From: an uncultured Prevotella sp. | GTDB taxonomy: Bacteria > Bacteroidota > Bacteroidia > Bacteroidales > Bacteroidaceae | Direction: 5' to 3' | Assembly (NCBI GenBank): GCA_947303825.1 | Contig: CAMYZK010000001.1 | Span: forward strand, 1-28,900 | DNA length: 28,900 nucleotides | In this document: positions 15,681-25,000 of the stretch, piece after piece | How the letters are laid out: each line of letters begins with the position of its first letter | Position numbering within the stretch: the first letter of the stretch is position 1 | Made by a program: the position numbers and the translations under genes | Notes under the pieces: model-generated | Told to the model about the DNA's origin: nothing | Database searches by the model: none | What the model saw: the letters and a program-made list of their open reading frames with translations, nothing else

Positions 15681-15688
15681 CAAAGGTA
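15681..15688 (-). promoter_or_regulatory. Bacteroidetes -7 box for the PfkB-lpxH run
   Basis: Minus strand reads TACCTTTG, an exact TAnnTTTG, 37 nt before the chosen start at 15644. Confidence 0.65.
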
Positions 15689-15729
15689 GCAAAAAAAAAT
15701 GCAAGATGAAAATAAAAACTGCTTTTTCT

Positions 15730-15760
15730 TTTGCTTTTTGCCTGCTTATTATTACCTTTG
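15730..15760 (+). promoter_or_regulatory. Bacteroidetes-type promoter for the dcuB operon
   Basis: TTTG at 15730-15733 and TACCTTTG at 15753-15760, both good matches with a 23-nt offset, divergent from the PfkB promoter. The leader is short (about 40 nt). Confidence 0.7.
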
Positions 15761-15804
15761 TAGGCAAATTAACAATAACCCATTAACTACAAACCATTCT
15801 GCTT

Positions 15805-17151
15805 ATGTCTTTCTTAATGATTATCCAACTGCTCATCGTGCTTCTCGCCTTATGGGTGGGTTCTCGCTATGGCAGCCTGGCACTAGGCGCTATCTCAGGC
15901 ATCGGCCTGGCCATCCTCGTTCTCGGATTCGGTCTCAAGCCTGGCACACCTCCCACCGAAGTTATCTACATCATCATTGCTGCCGTAACATGTGCCGGCG
16001 TGCTCCAGGCATCGGGCGGCATGGACTGGATGATACAGATAGCCGAGAAGATGCTGCGCAAGCATCCCGACCGCATCACCTTCCTGGCCCCGCTCACCAC
16101 ATTCTTCCTTACCGTGCTGGTGGGCACGGGCCACGTGGTCTACACCCTTATGCCCATCATCTGCGACATCTCGCTGAAGAAAGGCATACGACCTGAACGG
16201 CCTTGCGGTGTGGCGTCGATAGCATCGCAGGTGGGCATCACTTGCTCGCCTATCGCTGCGGCGGTGATAGCCTTTGCTGCCATCTCTGCCGACAATGGCT
16301 TTGGTGTCAACAACCTACAGATAATAATGATAACCATCCCTGCCTGCCTGTGCGGACTGATGGCCGCTGCAGCCGCCAGCTACCACCGTGGCAAGGACCT
16401 TGACAAAGACCCTGTCTTCCAGGCAAAGCTGAAAGACCCCGAACAGTACAAATACATCTATGGCGGCAGTGCCACTACGCTCGACAAGAAGATTGCCCCC
16501 GAGTCGAAGATGGCCGTCTATGTCTTCCTGATGGCCCTAGGCGTTATAGTACTGTTCTCTCTGGTACAGATTTTCGGCGGCAACCTGTTGCCGGTGTTCA
16601 ACGGCAAGCCCCTTGCCATGACCATTGTCATACAGATTGTCATGATTACAGCTGCGGCGCTTATGATTATCTTCTGCAAGGCCCAGCCGAAAAAGGCTGT
16701 TGCTGGCTCAGTGTGGCAGAGTGGCATGGTGGCCGTGGTGGCCATCTATGGCATAGCATGGCTGGCAAATACATACTTCGGCAACTATACCGCCGAGATG
16801 GAGTCTATGCTCACAGGGCTGGTGAAGGCTTATCCTTGGTCTATCGCCATTGCCTTCTTCCTCGTCTCCGTGCTCATCAACTCACAGGGTGCCGTGGTAA
16901 CGACCATGCTGCCACTGGCATATACCCTTGGCATCGACGGATGGGTGCTGCTGGGTGTGCTGCCAAGCGTATACGGTTACTTCTTCATCCCCAACTATCC
17001 CAGCGACATCGCTACGGTGAACTTCGACCGCTCGGGCACCACCGTCATAGGCAAGTACCTGCTCAACCACTCGTTCATGATGCCGGGCCTCATCAGCGTC
17101 TTCACCAGCACTATCGTGGCCTACGGCCTTAGCTACCTTATCATGAGGTAA
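15805..17151 (+). CDS. dcuB: Anaerobic C4-dicarboxylate transporter, DcuA/DcuB family
   Basis: 448 aa, close to E. coli DcuB (446 aa), with about ten to twelve hydrophobic segments. Matches I can recall from the family: QASGG (around 68-72), GTGHVVYT (112-119), IRPERP, RGKDLDKD (around 193-200), GMVAVVAIYGIAW, and FFIPNYPSDIATVNFDRSGTT near the end. These carriers exchange fumarate, malate or aspartate for succinate across the inner membrane during fumarate respiration or succinate-producing fermentation, typical of Prevotella. The next gene starts 7 nt later. The choice of DcuB over DcuA rests on length and recalled similarity. Confidence 0.9.
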   Translation: MSFLMIIQLLIVLLALWVGSRYGSLALGAISGIGLAILVLGFGLKPGTPPTEVIYIIIAAVTCAGVLQASGGMDWMIQIAEKMLRKHPDRITFLAPLTTFFLTVLVGTGHVVYTLMPIICDISLKKGIRPERPCGVASIASQVGITCSPIAAAVIAFAAISADNGFGVNNLQIIMITIPACLCGLMAAAAASYHRGKDLDKDPVFQAKLKDPEQYKYIYGGSATTLDKKIAPESKMAVYVFLMALGVIVLFSLVQIFGGNLLPVFNGKPLAMTIVIQIVMITAAALMIIFCKAQPKKAVAGSVWQSGMVAVVAIYGIAWLANTYFGNYTAEMESMLTGLVKAYPWSIAIAFFLVSVLINSQGAVVTTMLPLAYTLGIDGWVLLGVLPSVYGYFFIPNYPSDIATVNFDRSGTTVIGKYLLNHSFMMPGLISVFTSTIVAYGLSYLIMR

Positions 17152-17158
17152 ACGGAAA

Positions 17159-18157
17159 ATGATGGAAAACCAATATGTCAAGCAGTTTCCCGACTTGCTG
17201 AAGGGAAAGAAGCTACTCTATGTTCACGGCTTTGGCAGCAGCGGACAGTCGGGCACTGTTCGCCGTCTGCGCACCGTCTTCCCCAACGCCACCGTGCTCG
17301 CCCCCGACCTGCCCGTTCACCCGGTCGAGGCAATGGTACTCCTGCGACAGCTGTGCGTCGACGAGCGGCCAGACATCATCGTAGGCACATCGATGGGCGG
17401 CATGTACACCGAGCAGCTGCGAGGCTTTGACCGCATCTGCACCAACCCCGCACTGTGCATCGCCGACACCATGCACGACCACGGACTGACAGGCACACAG
17501 ACCTTTCAGAACCCCCGTCAGGACGGCGTGCAGACGTTCTATGTAGACAAGGCCATGGTGAAGGAATATCGCCAGGTGTCTGAGCAGCGTTTCGAAGGTA
17601 TCGACGATGACGACCGCCAGCGTGTCTACGGACTCTTCGGCGATGAAGACACCGTTGTCGACACCTTCGACCTCTTCCACCAGCACTACCCGCAGGCCAT
17701 GCACTTCCACGGCGAGCACCGCATGGACGACCGCTCATTCATGCACTCCGTGCTACCCGTCATACGCTGGATAGACGACCATCAGGAGCACCGCGAGCGC
17801 CCCATCATCTATATAGGCACAGAGACACTCATCGACCCGCACCGCCAACCCGCACCGAGCTGCCAAAAGGCAGTACGTCAGCTCATTGAGCACTATCAGG
17901 TTTACTTCGTCGCCCCGGCACCATCTTCCTGCCTGTCCGAGTACGGTGCCGTGTCGCAGTGGCTGGAGCAGTATGTCAACGTGCCGGCATGGGGGCACAC
18001 CGTGTTTACCAACCAGCGGCACCTGCTCTACGGCGACTACCTCATAGAGCAGACCGAAACAGCCGATGCCATGGCCACCAGCATCGTCTTCGGCAGCGAC
18101 ACCTTCAAGACGTGGGACGACATCTTGGCCTATTTCGACCGTCTCGGTGGGCAATAA
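17159..18157 (+). CDS. YqiA-like alpha/beta hydrolase fused to a degenerate HAD/5'-nucleotidase-like domain
   Basis: 332 aa. Residues about 17-207 resemble YqiA/UPF0227 esterases: LLYVHGFGSSGQSGT (19-33), nucleophile elbow GTSMGG (76-81, Ser78), an acid in GDEDTVVD (161-168), and a candidate His at 187 or 196. The remaining ~120 residues resemble the type C 5'-nucleotidase branch of HAD proteins (APSS......W...Y, LLYGDYLIEQTE, FGSDTFKTWDDILAY). At the expected DxDxT nucleophile site, IIYIGTETLIDP, both Asp residues are replaced (Gly and Glu), so this half is probably not catalytic. E. coli YqiA is much shorter and has no such domain. It is likely co-transcribed with dcuB. Substrate unknown. 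Confidence 0.75.
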   Translation: MMENQYVKQFPDLLKGKKLLYVHGFGSSGQSGTVRRLRTVFPNATVLAPDLPVHPVEAMVLLRQLCVDERPDIIVGTSMGGMYTEQLRGFDRICTNPALCIADTMHDHGLTGTQTFQNPRQDGVQTFYVDKAMVKEYRQVSEQRFEGIDDDDRQRVYGLFGDEDTVVDTFDLFHQHYPQAMHFHGEHRMDDRSFMHSVLPVIRWIDDHQEHRERPIIYIGTETLIDPHRQPAPSCQKAVRQLIEHYQVYFVAPAPSSCLSEYGAVSQWLEQYVNVPAWGHTVFTNQRHLLYGDYLIEQTETADAMATSIVFGSDTFKTWDDILAYFDRLGGQ

Positions 18158-18178
18158 AAAAAAAAAGAACCCGGAAAA

Positions 18179-18210
18179 TTTGGTTTTCACACAAAAAAGT
18201 GCTAACTTTG
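18179..18210 (+). promoter_or_regulatory. Bacteroidetes-type promoter for tRNA-Gln and purN
   Basis: TTTG at 18179-18182 and TAACTTTG at 18203-18210, offset 24 nt, about 50 nt before the tRNA. Confidence 0.7.
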
Positions 18211-18261
18211 CACCCGATTTGTGAGAAAGCCGTTTTCCGACGTACACAAGTCTCTGATTAT

Positions 18262-18332
18262 TGGGCGATGGTGTAATGGTAACACTACAGGTTTTGGTTC
18301 TGTCATTCCCGGTTCGAATCCGAGTCGCCCAA
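18262..18332 (+). tRNA. tRNA-Gln (anticodon TTG)
   Basis: Acceptor stem TGGGCGA pairs with TCGCCCA; D-arm GTG-TAATGGTAA-CAC; anticodon arm ACAGG-TTTTGGT-TCTGT puts TTG at positions 34-36; T-arm contains GGTTCGAATCC. The CCA end is not encoded. It is 46 nt upstream of purN on the same strand. Confidence 0.93.
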
Positions 18333-18378
18333 CATCTTGTCTCCAAACCTTTTTTTGTCTGAACCTACTGTCAAGCCA

Positions 18379-18969
18379 ATGAGAAAGATTAACATTGCCG
18401 TCTTTGCATCGGGCAGCGGCTCCAACTGCGAGAACCTTATAAAGTACTTTGCCCATCATGAGAAGGCCGAGGTCAGGCTGGTGGTGAGCAACAAGGCCGA
18501 CGCCCCCGTGCTGCAGCGTGCAGCAAGGTTCGGGGTGCCGCAGGCCGTTGTGAGCCGCAATGACCTTCAGCTGCCAGAGGTGGTGCTGCCCCTTCTCAAC
18601 GACTATGCTATCGACTTCATTGTGCTGGCCGGTTTCCTGCCGCTGGTGCCCACGTATATCATAGACGCATACCCGCAGCGCATAGTTAACATCCACCCCT
18701 CTCTGCTGCCAAAATACGGAGGCAAGGGCATGTGGGGACATCATGTGCATGAGGCTGTGAAGGCCGCCGGTGAGCTGGAGACGGGCATGACGGTGCACTG
18801 GGTCACCCCGCAGTGCGACGAGGGAGCCATCATTGCACAGTTCAAGGTTGCCCTTTCGCCCGATGATACCCCCGACGACATTGCCGCGAAGGAGCATGTG
18901 TTGGAGATGGAGCATTTCCCCCAAGTGGTGGAACTGCTAGTGGAGAGTCTTCTTTATTCGTTCAACTGA
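18379..18969 (+). CDS. purN: Phosphoribosylglycinamide formyltransferase
   Basis: Start at ATG 18379 (MRKINIAVFASGSGSN), 196 aa, a normal PurN length; a TTG start at 18337 would reach back almost to the tRNA end. Motifs: ASGSGSN (10-16), LAGFLPLVP (83-91), the catalytic NIHPSLLP (104-111, Asn104 and His106) and CDEGAII (146-152, Asp147). PurN transfers a formyl group from 10-formyl-THF to GAR, the third step of purine synthesis. It is probably read from the promoter upstream of tRNA-Gln. Its end overlaps the convergent ORF at 18954 by 16 nt. Confidence 0.95.
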   Translation: MRKINIAVFASGSGSNCENLIKYFAHHEKAEVRLVVSNKADAPVLQRAARFGVPQAVVSRNDLQLPEVVLPLLNDYAIDFIVLAGFLPLVPTYIIDAYPQRIVNIHPSLLPKYGGKGMWGHHVHEAVKAAGELETGMTVHWVTPQCDEGAIIAQFKVALSPDDTPDDIAAKEHVLEMEHFPQVVELLVESLLYSFN

Positions 18970-19565
18970 TTGCAGATTTCTTCTGCCATAGCGTTGAGGG
19001 CGACACAATCGGCACGGCTGATGTGCCGCTTACTGGCATCATAGGGCCAGGGAGCAAGGAATAGGACGCGCCCAGAAGCACAAGCATCGAAGAGGGAGTC
19101 TTTGGGCTTATAGTAATCGCGGAAGCCATTGTCTGTAAGACAGACAAACGGCAGCTGCTCACGCAGCAACACTTGCTGCACCTGCTTTTCCTGTGTAGAG
19201 ATGAAAGGCGATACCAAGACCGTTCCCTTGCGAGCTTTTAGCACACAGGAGTTCATGTAATTGCGTAACGGCTCGTTATCGCCGTGTTCTGCCATCTTCA
19301 CCATAAGCTGGCGCACATGCACCGTGTCATACTGGGCTGCCATCAGCAGCATGGCATTACCCACGGCATCGTAGCTACGACTGCCTATTGCCACCTCCCG
19401 CTGTACACGGAAGAAGCCTGGCCTTAACCGTTTGGTGGCCAGGCGTTGGGGGTTCATGTCTATGTAGCGGATGATGTTGGGAATTTGGGTGTTACGCCCC
19501 ATCGGACGGATGAAGGGCATCTCGGCGAAGACGGGGTCAAGGCGGTAATAGGCCTCGTCGCCCAT
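18954..19565 (-). CDS. Probable C-terminal fragment of a transposase-like (Y1/REP-associated) protein
   Basis: 203 aa from ATG 19565, but the frame stays open further upstream into a pyrimidine-rich tract without a good start codon, so the 5' end is unclear. The segment IIRYIDMNPQRLATKRLRPG (about 31-50) resembles the region after the catalytic domain of IS200/REP-type Y1 transposase relatives. The end (YYKP...LFDACASGRVLFLAPW....HISRADCVALNAMAEEI) resembles the C-terminal half of the longer proteins of that kind. No HUH motif or catalytic Tyr context is visible, which suggests loss of the N-terminal domain. It overlaps purN by 16 nt tail to tail. Family assignment is tentative; a domesticated protein is the alternative. 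Confidence 0.45.
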   Translation of the reverse strand: MGDEAYYRLDPVFAEMPFIRPMGRNTQIPNIIRYIDMNPQRLATKRLRPGFFRVQREVAIGSRSYDAVGNAMLLMAAQYDTVHVRQLMVKMAEHGDNEPLRNYMNSCVLKARKGTVLVSPFISTQEKQVQQVLLREQLPFVCLTDNGFRDYYKPKDSLFDACASGRVLFLAPWPYDASKRHISRADCVALNAMAEEICNQLNE

Positions 19566-19661
19566 GCGCTCGCGGAGGGTGGCAGAGAAGGCCTCCAGCT
19601 GTTGGGTGCTTTCCTGGAGGGTTTCTTCTTGGTTGTTTTGCCGAAAGGCATTCGGCGTAAT

Positions 19662-19744
19662 GGAAGAATGGGGGGGGCGGAAGGAGGGGGGGAGAGGGGG
19701 AGAGATGGGGAAGGAGAGAAAGAAGGCAGAAGGGGAGGGTAGGA
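19662..19744. repeat. Polypurine/polypyrimidine tract
   Basis: About 80 nt almost purely purine on the + strand, with G-runs of 8, 7, 5 and 4 near 19670-19710 and few interruptions. It separates the SusD gene from the transposase-like fragment. Potential for G-quadruplex or triplex DNA; otherwise non-coding. Confidence 0.7.
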
Positions 19745-19761
19745 CCTCTGCCTTCTGCCTT
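19723..19761 (-). terminator. Probable terminator of the SusC/SusD operon
   Basis: AAGGCAGAAGG (19723-19733) and CCTTCTGCCTT (19751-19761) form a perfect 11-bp stem 10 nt after the SusD stop. On the minus strand it is followed by CTTTCTCTCC, a pyrimidine-rich but not pure T tract. Confidence 0.55.
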
Positions 19762-19771
19762 TGCTTTAGCC

Positions 19772-22021
19772 TCAGTCTTCGGCCAGGGGGTCGAAGGTGC
19801 CGTTGCTTCCTCCGTGATTATAGTCTTGCCAGCCTATGGTCTGCGGGAGTGCTTTGTTTGAGGTCTGTGCACCAGCACTCAGTCCAAGGAAGTAGTACTT
19901 CGGACGGTAGTTCATGTAGAGCAGGTTCTTCTGCGAGTCATAGCCGTCGCCGCGTTTCTCTGTCACCACGAGGTTTTGGCTGTACCATGACTTGAGTGAG
20001 TCTAGCTGCGTGGCAATGTCGTCCTTGCGGAAGTCCACTCCCTCCGGTCGTGTCACACCGGCTTTGAGCAACGGGTCGCTCTCAAAGGTTGTCCCTCCCA
20101 CTCCAAACTTGTCGGCCGTACGGAACTCTATGCTCTCGCGGCGCTGACCGTTGAGAGGCTTGAATCCCAGCCATGTGCAGGTGTTGCCTCCCCATCCGGT
20201 GAGCTGCCATGTTGACGGCGCTCCCTCTGCCATCTGTATGCCTCCGTCGAAGAGCATCCAGCGGCGCAGGTCGTCGAAACGTTTGCCCTCGTAGGCAAAC
20301 TCTATCTGTCGCTCGTAGAGAATGGCACTCATGCAGGCCTGCTGGTCGGTGGCAAGGTTGGCCTGTAGACCGTAGTTGTTCTCTGCGGTATATCCTGCAC
20401 GGGCGCGCACCTTCTGCAGTAGCTCCACAGCGTATGCCATGTCGCCTGCACCGCAGGCAGCCTCGGCCAGGTTGAGCAGCACCTCGGCATAGCGCAGCTC
20501 GATGAGCGGTGCTGCCGAGTAGTAGGGAGCTGCACCTTTCTCGTCAAGAGCCACATACTGGTATAGCGGTGAGCTGTTCACGTCGAGGTCGTCGCTCTTC
20601 TTTCGGACGTAGATGTTGGTCTTGCTCGTCAGCAGGTTGTCGGCACCGTATGAGTTGCCGTTAGTGGGATCGCCAGCCTCGCTCAGCTCTGTGTACCATA
20701 CATAGTTCCACAGCACGTAGTTCTTTCCATCGCTGGGGTTGTTGGGATTCTTCACGCTGGCGTCGCCGTTGTAGGCCCATCGGAATCCCGGGAAGGCGAA
20801 GGTGCGGTAGAAGCGGGGGTCGCGGTTCATGAAAGGTGCGCTGCCCTCGTAGGCATACTGCGATGTCTCAAGCTTTGCGTAGGTTCCTGTGCCGGCAGGT
20901 ATCTTTCCGTCGGCCATGGGGAACTGCTGCACCAGCATCAGTCCGGCTCCCTTGCCGCCGCCGCCGGTGTTCGAGGGGCGTATGTCGCGCTCCCAGCGGT
21001 TGTTCTTCTGATTGTCCAGTCCGTCGCCCTCGATGTTGTTGTACAGTGTGACGAAGACGGCCTCGGGATTCTGTCCCTGCTGCAGGAACTGTGCAGCGAA
21101 GTCGCTTCCGTTGATGTTCTTTCCCGAGGCGTAGAGGCCATAGCCGCAGGCGTTGATGCTGTCTAGCTGCTGCTTCATGGCAGTGTAAGCCTGTGTCCAT
21201 CGGTTCTTGTCGTTGGTGCGGTTGAAGAGGGGGCTGGCCCACCACAGCAGCACGCGGCCTTTCAGTGCGAGGGCAGTGCCGGTGGTCACGCGTCCCCAGT
21301 TGGAGCCGCTCCATCCGCCGTTCATGGTCTTCTGGGCTAATAGGCGGGAGGCACGGTCCAGGTCGGCCAATATGAACTGCATGGTGGCCTTTGCCGATGA
21401 GCGTGGAGTGAAGTTGCCCTCTACAGGCTCCAGCACGTCGGTGACGAGGGGCACGCCGCCGTACCAGCGGAAGAGGTTGAAGTAAGCCCAGGCACGGAAG
21501 AAGTAAGCCTGTCCCAGCAGTGGGTTTTTCTGCTCGTCGGGTAGGGTGCCACTGGCTATGCCGTTGATACAGTCGTTGATGTTGCGTATGCGTCCGTATA
21601 CCGATGCCTGAATGTTGTTGGTGCTGCCGGTGAAGAAGTCGGGCACGCCGTTAGTGCCGCTCATCGATGTGAGCTCTATCTCCGGGTCAACAAAGCTGCT
21701 GAATCCCGCATACTCCTCAGTAGCCTTGGCGCAGATGTCGGCATTGCCCATCGACACGGGGAAGTTGCGGTTCAGGGTGGTAGTCACGTCGCCCACTATG
21801 GGCAGACACCATGCGTAGATGTCGTTAAGGCGGCCTTCGCAGCCCTCCACATAGTTGTAGATGTCGGCATTCACATTGTCGTAGTTGCGCTTGTCGGCCA
21901 GGAAATCGTCACTACAGGAAGTGAAGAGTGAAGAGTGAAGCGTGAAGGCTGCTGCGCATACCATCCACTTCGTCATCACTGTCAGGCTTCCCTTTCCATT
22001 GTTATATTTCTTTGTCTTCAT
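19772..22021 (-). CDS. SusD/RagB family nutrient-binding outer membrane lipoprotein
   Basis: Start at 22021 (MKTKKYNN), 749 aa; a start at MTKWMV, 15 residues in, would place the lipobox Cys at 21 and is equally possible. Lipobox LFTSC (Cys36). SusD landmarks: the N-terminal SDDFLADK, the tetratricopeptide-like segment GQAYFFRAWAYFNLFRWYGGVP, and IEFAYEGKRFDDLRRWMLF near the middle-end. It is longer than a typical SusD (about 500-650). SusD proteins cap a SusC transporter and bind a glycan at the cell surface. It lies 44 nt after the SusC gene in the same operon. Glycan unknown. Confidence 0.93.
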   Translation of the reverse strand: MKTKKYNNGKGSLTVMTKWMVCAAAFTLHSSLFTSCSDDFLADKRNYDNVNADIYNYVEGCEGRLNDIYAWCLPIVGDVTTTLNRNFPVSMGNADICAKATEEYAGFSSFVDPEIELTSMSGTNGVPDFFTGSTNNIQASVYGRIRNINDCINGIASGTLPDEQKNPLLGQAYFFRAWAYFNLFRWYGGVPLVTDVLEPVEGNFTPRSSAKATMQFILADLDRASRLLAQKTMNGGWSGSNWGRVTTGTALALKGRVLLWWASPLFNRTNDKNRWTQAYTAMKQQLDSINACGYGLYASGKNINGSDFAAQFLQQGQNPEAVFVTLYNNIEGDGLDNQKNNRWERDIRPSNTGGGGKGAGLMLVQQFPMADGKIPAGTGTYAKLETSQYAYEGSAPFMNRDPRFYRTFAFPGFRWAYNGDASVKNPNNPSDGKNYVLWNYVWYTELSEAGDPTNGNSYGADNLLTSKTNIYVRKKSDDLDVNSSPLYQYVALDEKGAAPYYSAAPLIELRYAEVLLNLAEAACGAGDMAYAVELLQKVRARAGYTAENNYGLQANLATDQQACMSAILYERQIEFAYEGKRFDDLRRWMLFDGGIQMAEGAPSTWQLTGWGGNTCTWLGFKPLNGQRRESIEFRTADKFGVGGTTFESDPLLKAGVTRPEGVDFRKDDIATQLDSLKSWYSQNLVVTEKRGDGYDSQKNLLYMNYRPKYYFLGLSAGAQTSNKALPQTIGWQDYNHGGSNGTFDPLAED

Positions 22022-22065
22022 ATCTCTTAGAACATTGAACATTGTTAGATGAAAGATGAAAAAAC

Positions 22066-25000
22066 TCAGAACGACAGGTTCACGCCTACAGTCCAGGAGC
22101 GCAGGTTAGGATAGGCTCCGTAGCTGCCTGCCATGGGGCTGGTGAAGCTGTCGGGATAGGGGTTGTAGAAGTTGATGAGGTTCTGTCCGGTGACGTTCAC
22201 TCGGCAGCTCTTTATTCCCACGTTGGCAAAGAGCTTCGAGGGCACGGTGTACGACAGTGTGAGCCTGTTCAGGGCTACACGTGCTGCGCTTACCCTCCAG
22301 AAGCTGCTTGTCTGTGCGTTGATGCCGTAGTAGGGGTTGGGATAGTAGGCGTCGCGGTTCTGCGGCACGGTGACATTGCCTTGTCCGTCGGTCACGTCTT
22401 CATAGACGTAGACGTTGTCGGGATTCCAGAACGACGGCAGGTTGTAGAACTCAATGTTCGACCCCGAAGCCACCGAGATGGCCTGCGAGGGCAGCGTGGC
22501 ATATCCTCCCCACGATGCTCCAAGCTGTGCCGTCAGTCCGAGGCCCTTCCAATTGGCTCCCATGTTCAGTGTGAAGCCGTAGATATTGCTGCGCTTGCCC
22601 AGCTGCACCTGGTCGTTGTCGCGGTCTACTATGCCGTCGGGACCGTCGTAGGTGCCTGTCTCCTGGTTGTAGGCTCCGCGCACATCTTTATATATAAGCA
22701 TGCCGGGACGCACCTTGTCCTTGCTCATGCCCATGTAGGTGCCGTAGGTGCCGTCGGCCTGCTTCAGATAGCGGTCGAAGTACTCCTCTATGTCCTGGAA
22801 CGAGCGGAACATGCCCAGACACTGCATGCCCCAGAGTCCGAGGTCGGTGCGCTGCCCGTACTGTATGCTGCGGTATATCTCCTTGGGGTCGCTCTCCCAG
22901 TCCATGAGCAGCACCTTGTTGTCGCTCATGCCAGTGGAGATGCCTACACGGTAGGAGAAGTCCTTGCCTATCTTGTCGCGCCAGGTGACGCTCAGCTCCC
23001 ATCCCCAGTTGTCCATCTTGCCCATGTTGACCGATGCCGACTGCGTTCCCACGGTGGCTGGAATCTCCTGACTGAGGTTGAGCAGCATCTCACGGTTCTT
23101 CTCATAGTAGTAGTCGAAGGTGACGGCGAGCCGCTTGTTCAGCACCTGGAAGTCGAGGCCAATGTTGGTCTTGTACGACTGGTCCCAGTGTACGTCCTTG
23201 TTGACGGCCGAGTTGTTCTTGTTGATGGTGATGCGGTTGTTCGAGTCGTTGCCGCTGCCAGTGCCCAGCACAATACCGCCGTTGGCATCCTGTGCGTATA
23301 TCTGCATCCACTGCCATGGTGCCAGGTTGTCGCGTCCAGTGAGACCCCAGCTGGCACGCAGCTTGAGGAAGTCTATCCAGCCGAGCTTCTCCACGTTGCG
23401 GAACCACTCTTCCTCGCTTATCACCCATCCTCCTGAGAAGGAGGGGAAGTATCCCCAGCGGTGTCCGGGTCCGAACTTCGTCGAGGCATCGGCGCGGAAG
23501 AGGAACTCCAGCAGGTAGCGGTCTTTCAGTGCGTAGTTCAGTCGCCCAATGTAAGACAGCGATGCGCTCTCCGACCGTGTGAAGACGGTTGTCAGCTCGC
23601 CCGTTGCCGAGTTATACTGATAGGTGGTGAAGGGGTATGGCTGCTGACGCTGTCCCTCCAGGTATTCGGCCTCCTGCTCTGAGCGCTCTATCGAGAACAG
23701 TGCGTTGATGCTATGCTCTCCGAAGGTACGCCCGTACTGTGCCGTGAAGTTCACCTGATAGTTGTCGTTGCGTGTCATGGTGCGGTAGAGCATGTTGCCG
23801 TTGTTCAGCGACAGAGGCAGGAAGTTGCCCTCGCCCAAGTAGCTGAAGGTGGCATCGTCGCCGCTGGTGGGCGTATAGAGGTGATGTCCCGAGCCGTAGC
23901 GGTTCACCATCTGGTAGAGTGTGAAGTTAGAGCCATACTGGTTGGTCTTGCCTGTGTTGATGCTCTTCGAGTAGTTGAAGCTCATCTTCAGTCCCTTGAG
24001 TAGCTTGCTCCACCCGAAGTCGTAAGACAGTCCACCGTTGATGGTCATGTTCGACGTCATGTTGCGGTTGAAGTCGCCGTTGTTCTGCAGCACGTTGAAC
24101 GAGTAGTTCTGGTTCTGCACCTTCTGCTGATTGCTGATGCCGTAAGACACGAGGTCGTAGTCGCCGACGCTCTCCGGCATGTAGCGTGGGCGTGTGAGCA
24201 GCAGGTTGTAGTCTTTCTCGCCGTTGGAGCCTCCCACCTTTAGTAGCGGGGTGTTCTTCTTGCCGTAGTCGCCGCTGACGGTGAGGTTGGCAGAGAGGTA
24301 GTCGCTCACCTTCACGTCAACGCCGGCGCGGTAGTTCCAGCGGTTGTAGTCCAGCTTGCCCAGGTTGCCGTCCTGGTTGAAGAATGAGCCTCCGGCAAAG
24401 TAGCTCACACGGTCGGTGGCTCCGCTTACGTTGATAGAGTGTTTCATCTTGGTGCCCGTCTCCCAGTATTTGTCCAGCAGGTCATAGTCCAGACCCTTCA
24501 TGGCCTCCAGCTCGTCAGCCTGGAAGAGTGCAGTGGTGTGGTTAAGGCTGGTGTTTGTAGGGTCGGCAGCGGCGTAGGCGTTGTAGAGCTTGCCATACTG
24601 GTAGGCCGAGAGCATCTTAGGACGGGCCACCTCGTCGGTAAAGCCGAAGGTGCCGCTGTAGCTGATGGTGGGCTTGCCCACCTTTCCCTTCTTTGTGGTG
24701 ACGAGGATGACACCGTTGGCAGCCCTGGAGCCATAGACGGCAGCCGAGGCATCCTTCAGTACGGTGATGCTCTCCACCTCCGAGGGGTCGAGGTTGTTGA
24801 AAGCCTCTGCGCCGAGGTTCTGGAACGAGTTGCCCACCTTGATGTCGTTGGGGTATATATATCCGTCGATGACGAAGAGAGGCTGCTGTGCCGTGGAGCC
24901 AATCTCTCCAAACGAGCCCACGTCGCGTATCTGCAGGCGGGCGTTCTCGCCGGGTCGTGCCTCACCTCCGCTCACCGACAGGCCGGGCACCAGTCCGCTC

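Noticed and set aside
18157..18175. Terminator after the hydrolase gene
   Set aside because: There is a run of A on the + strand after the stop but no preceding stem-loop.
22381..23436. Long plus-strand open frame opposite susC (and similar ones at 23713-24003, 24439-25008, 25621-26409, 26530-27129)
   Set aside because: They lie wholly inside well-supported minus-strand genes, have low-complexity Val/His/Leu-rich translations, and are typical antisense shadows of GC-rich codon positions.
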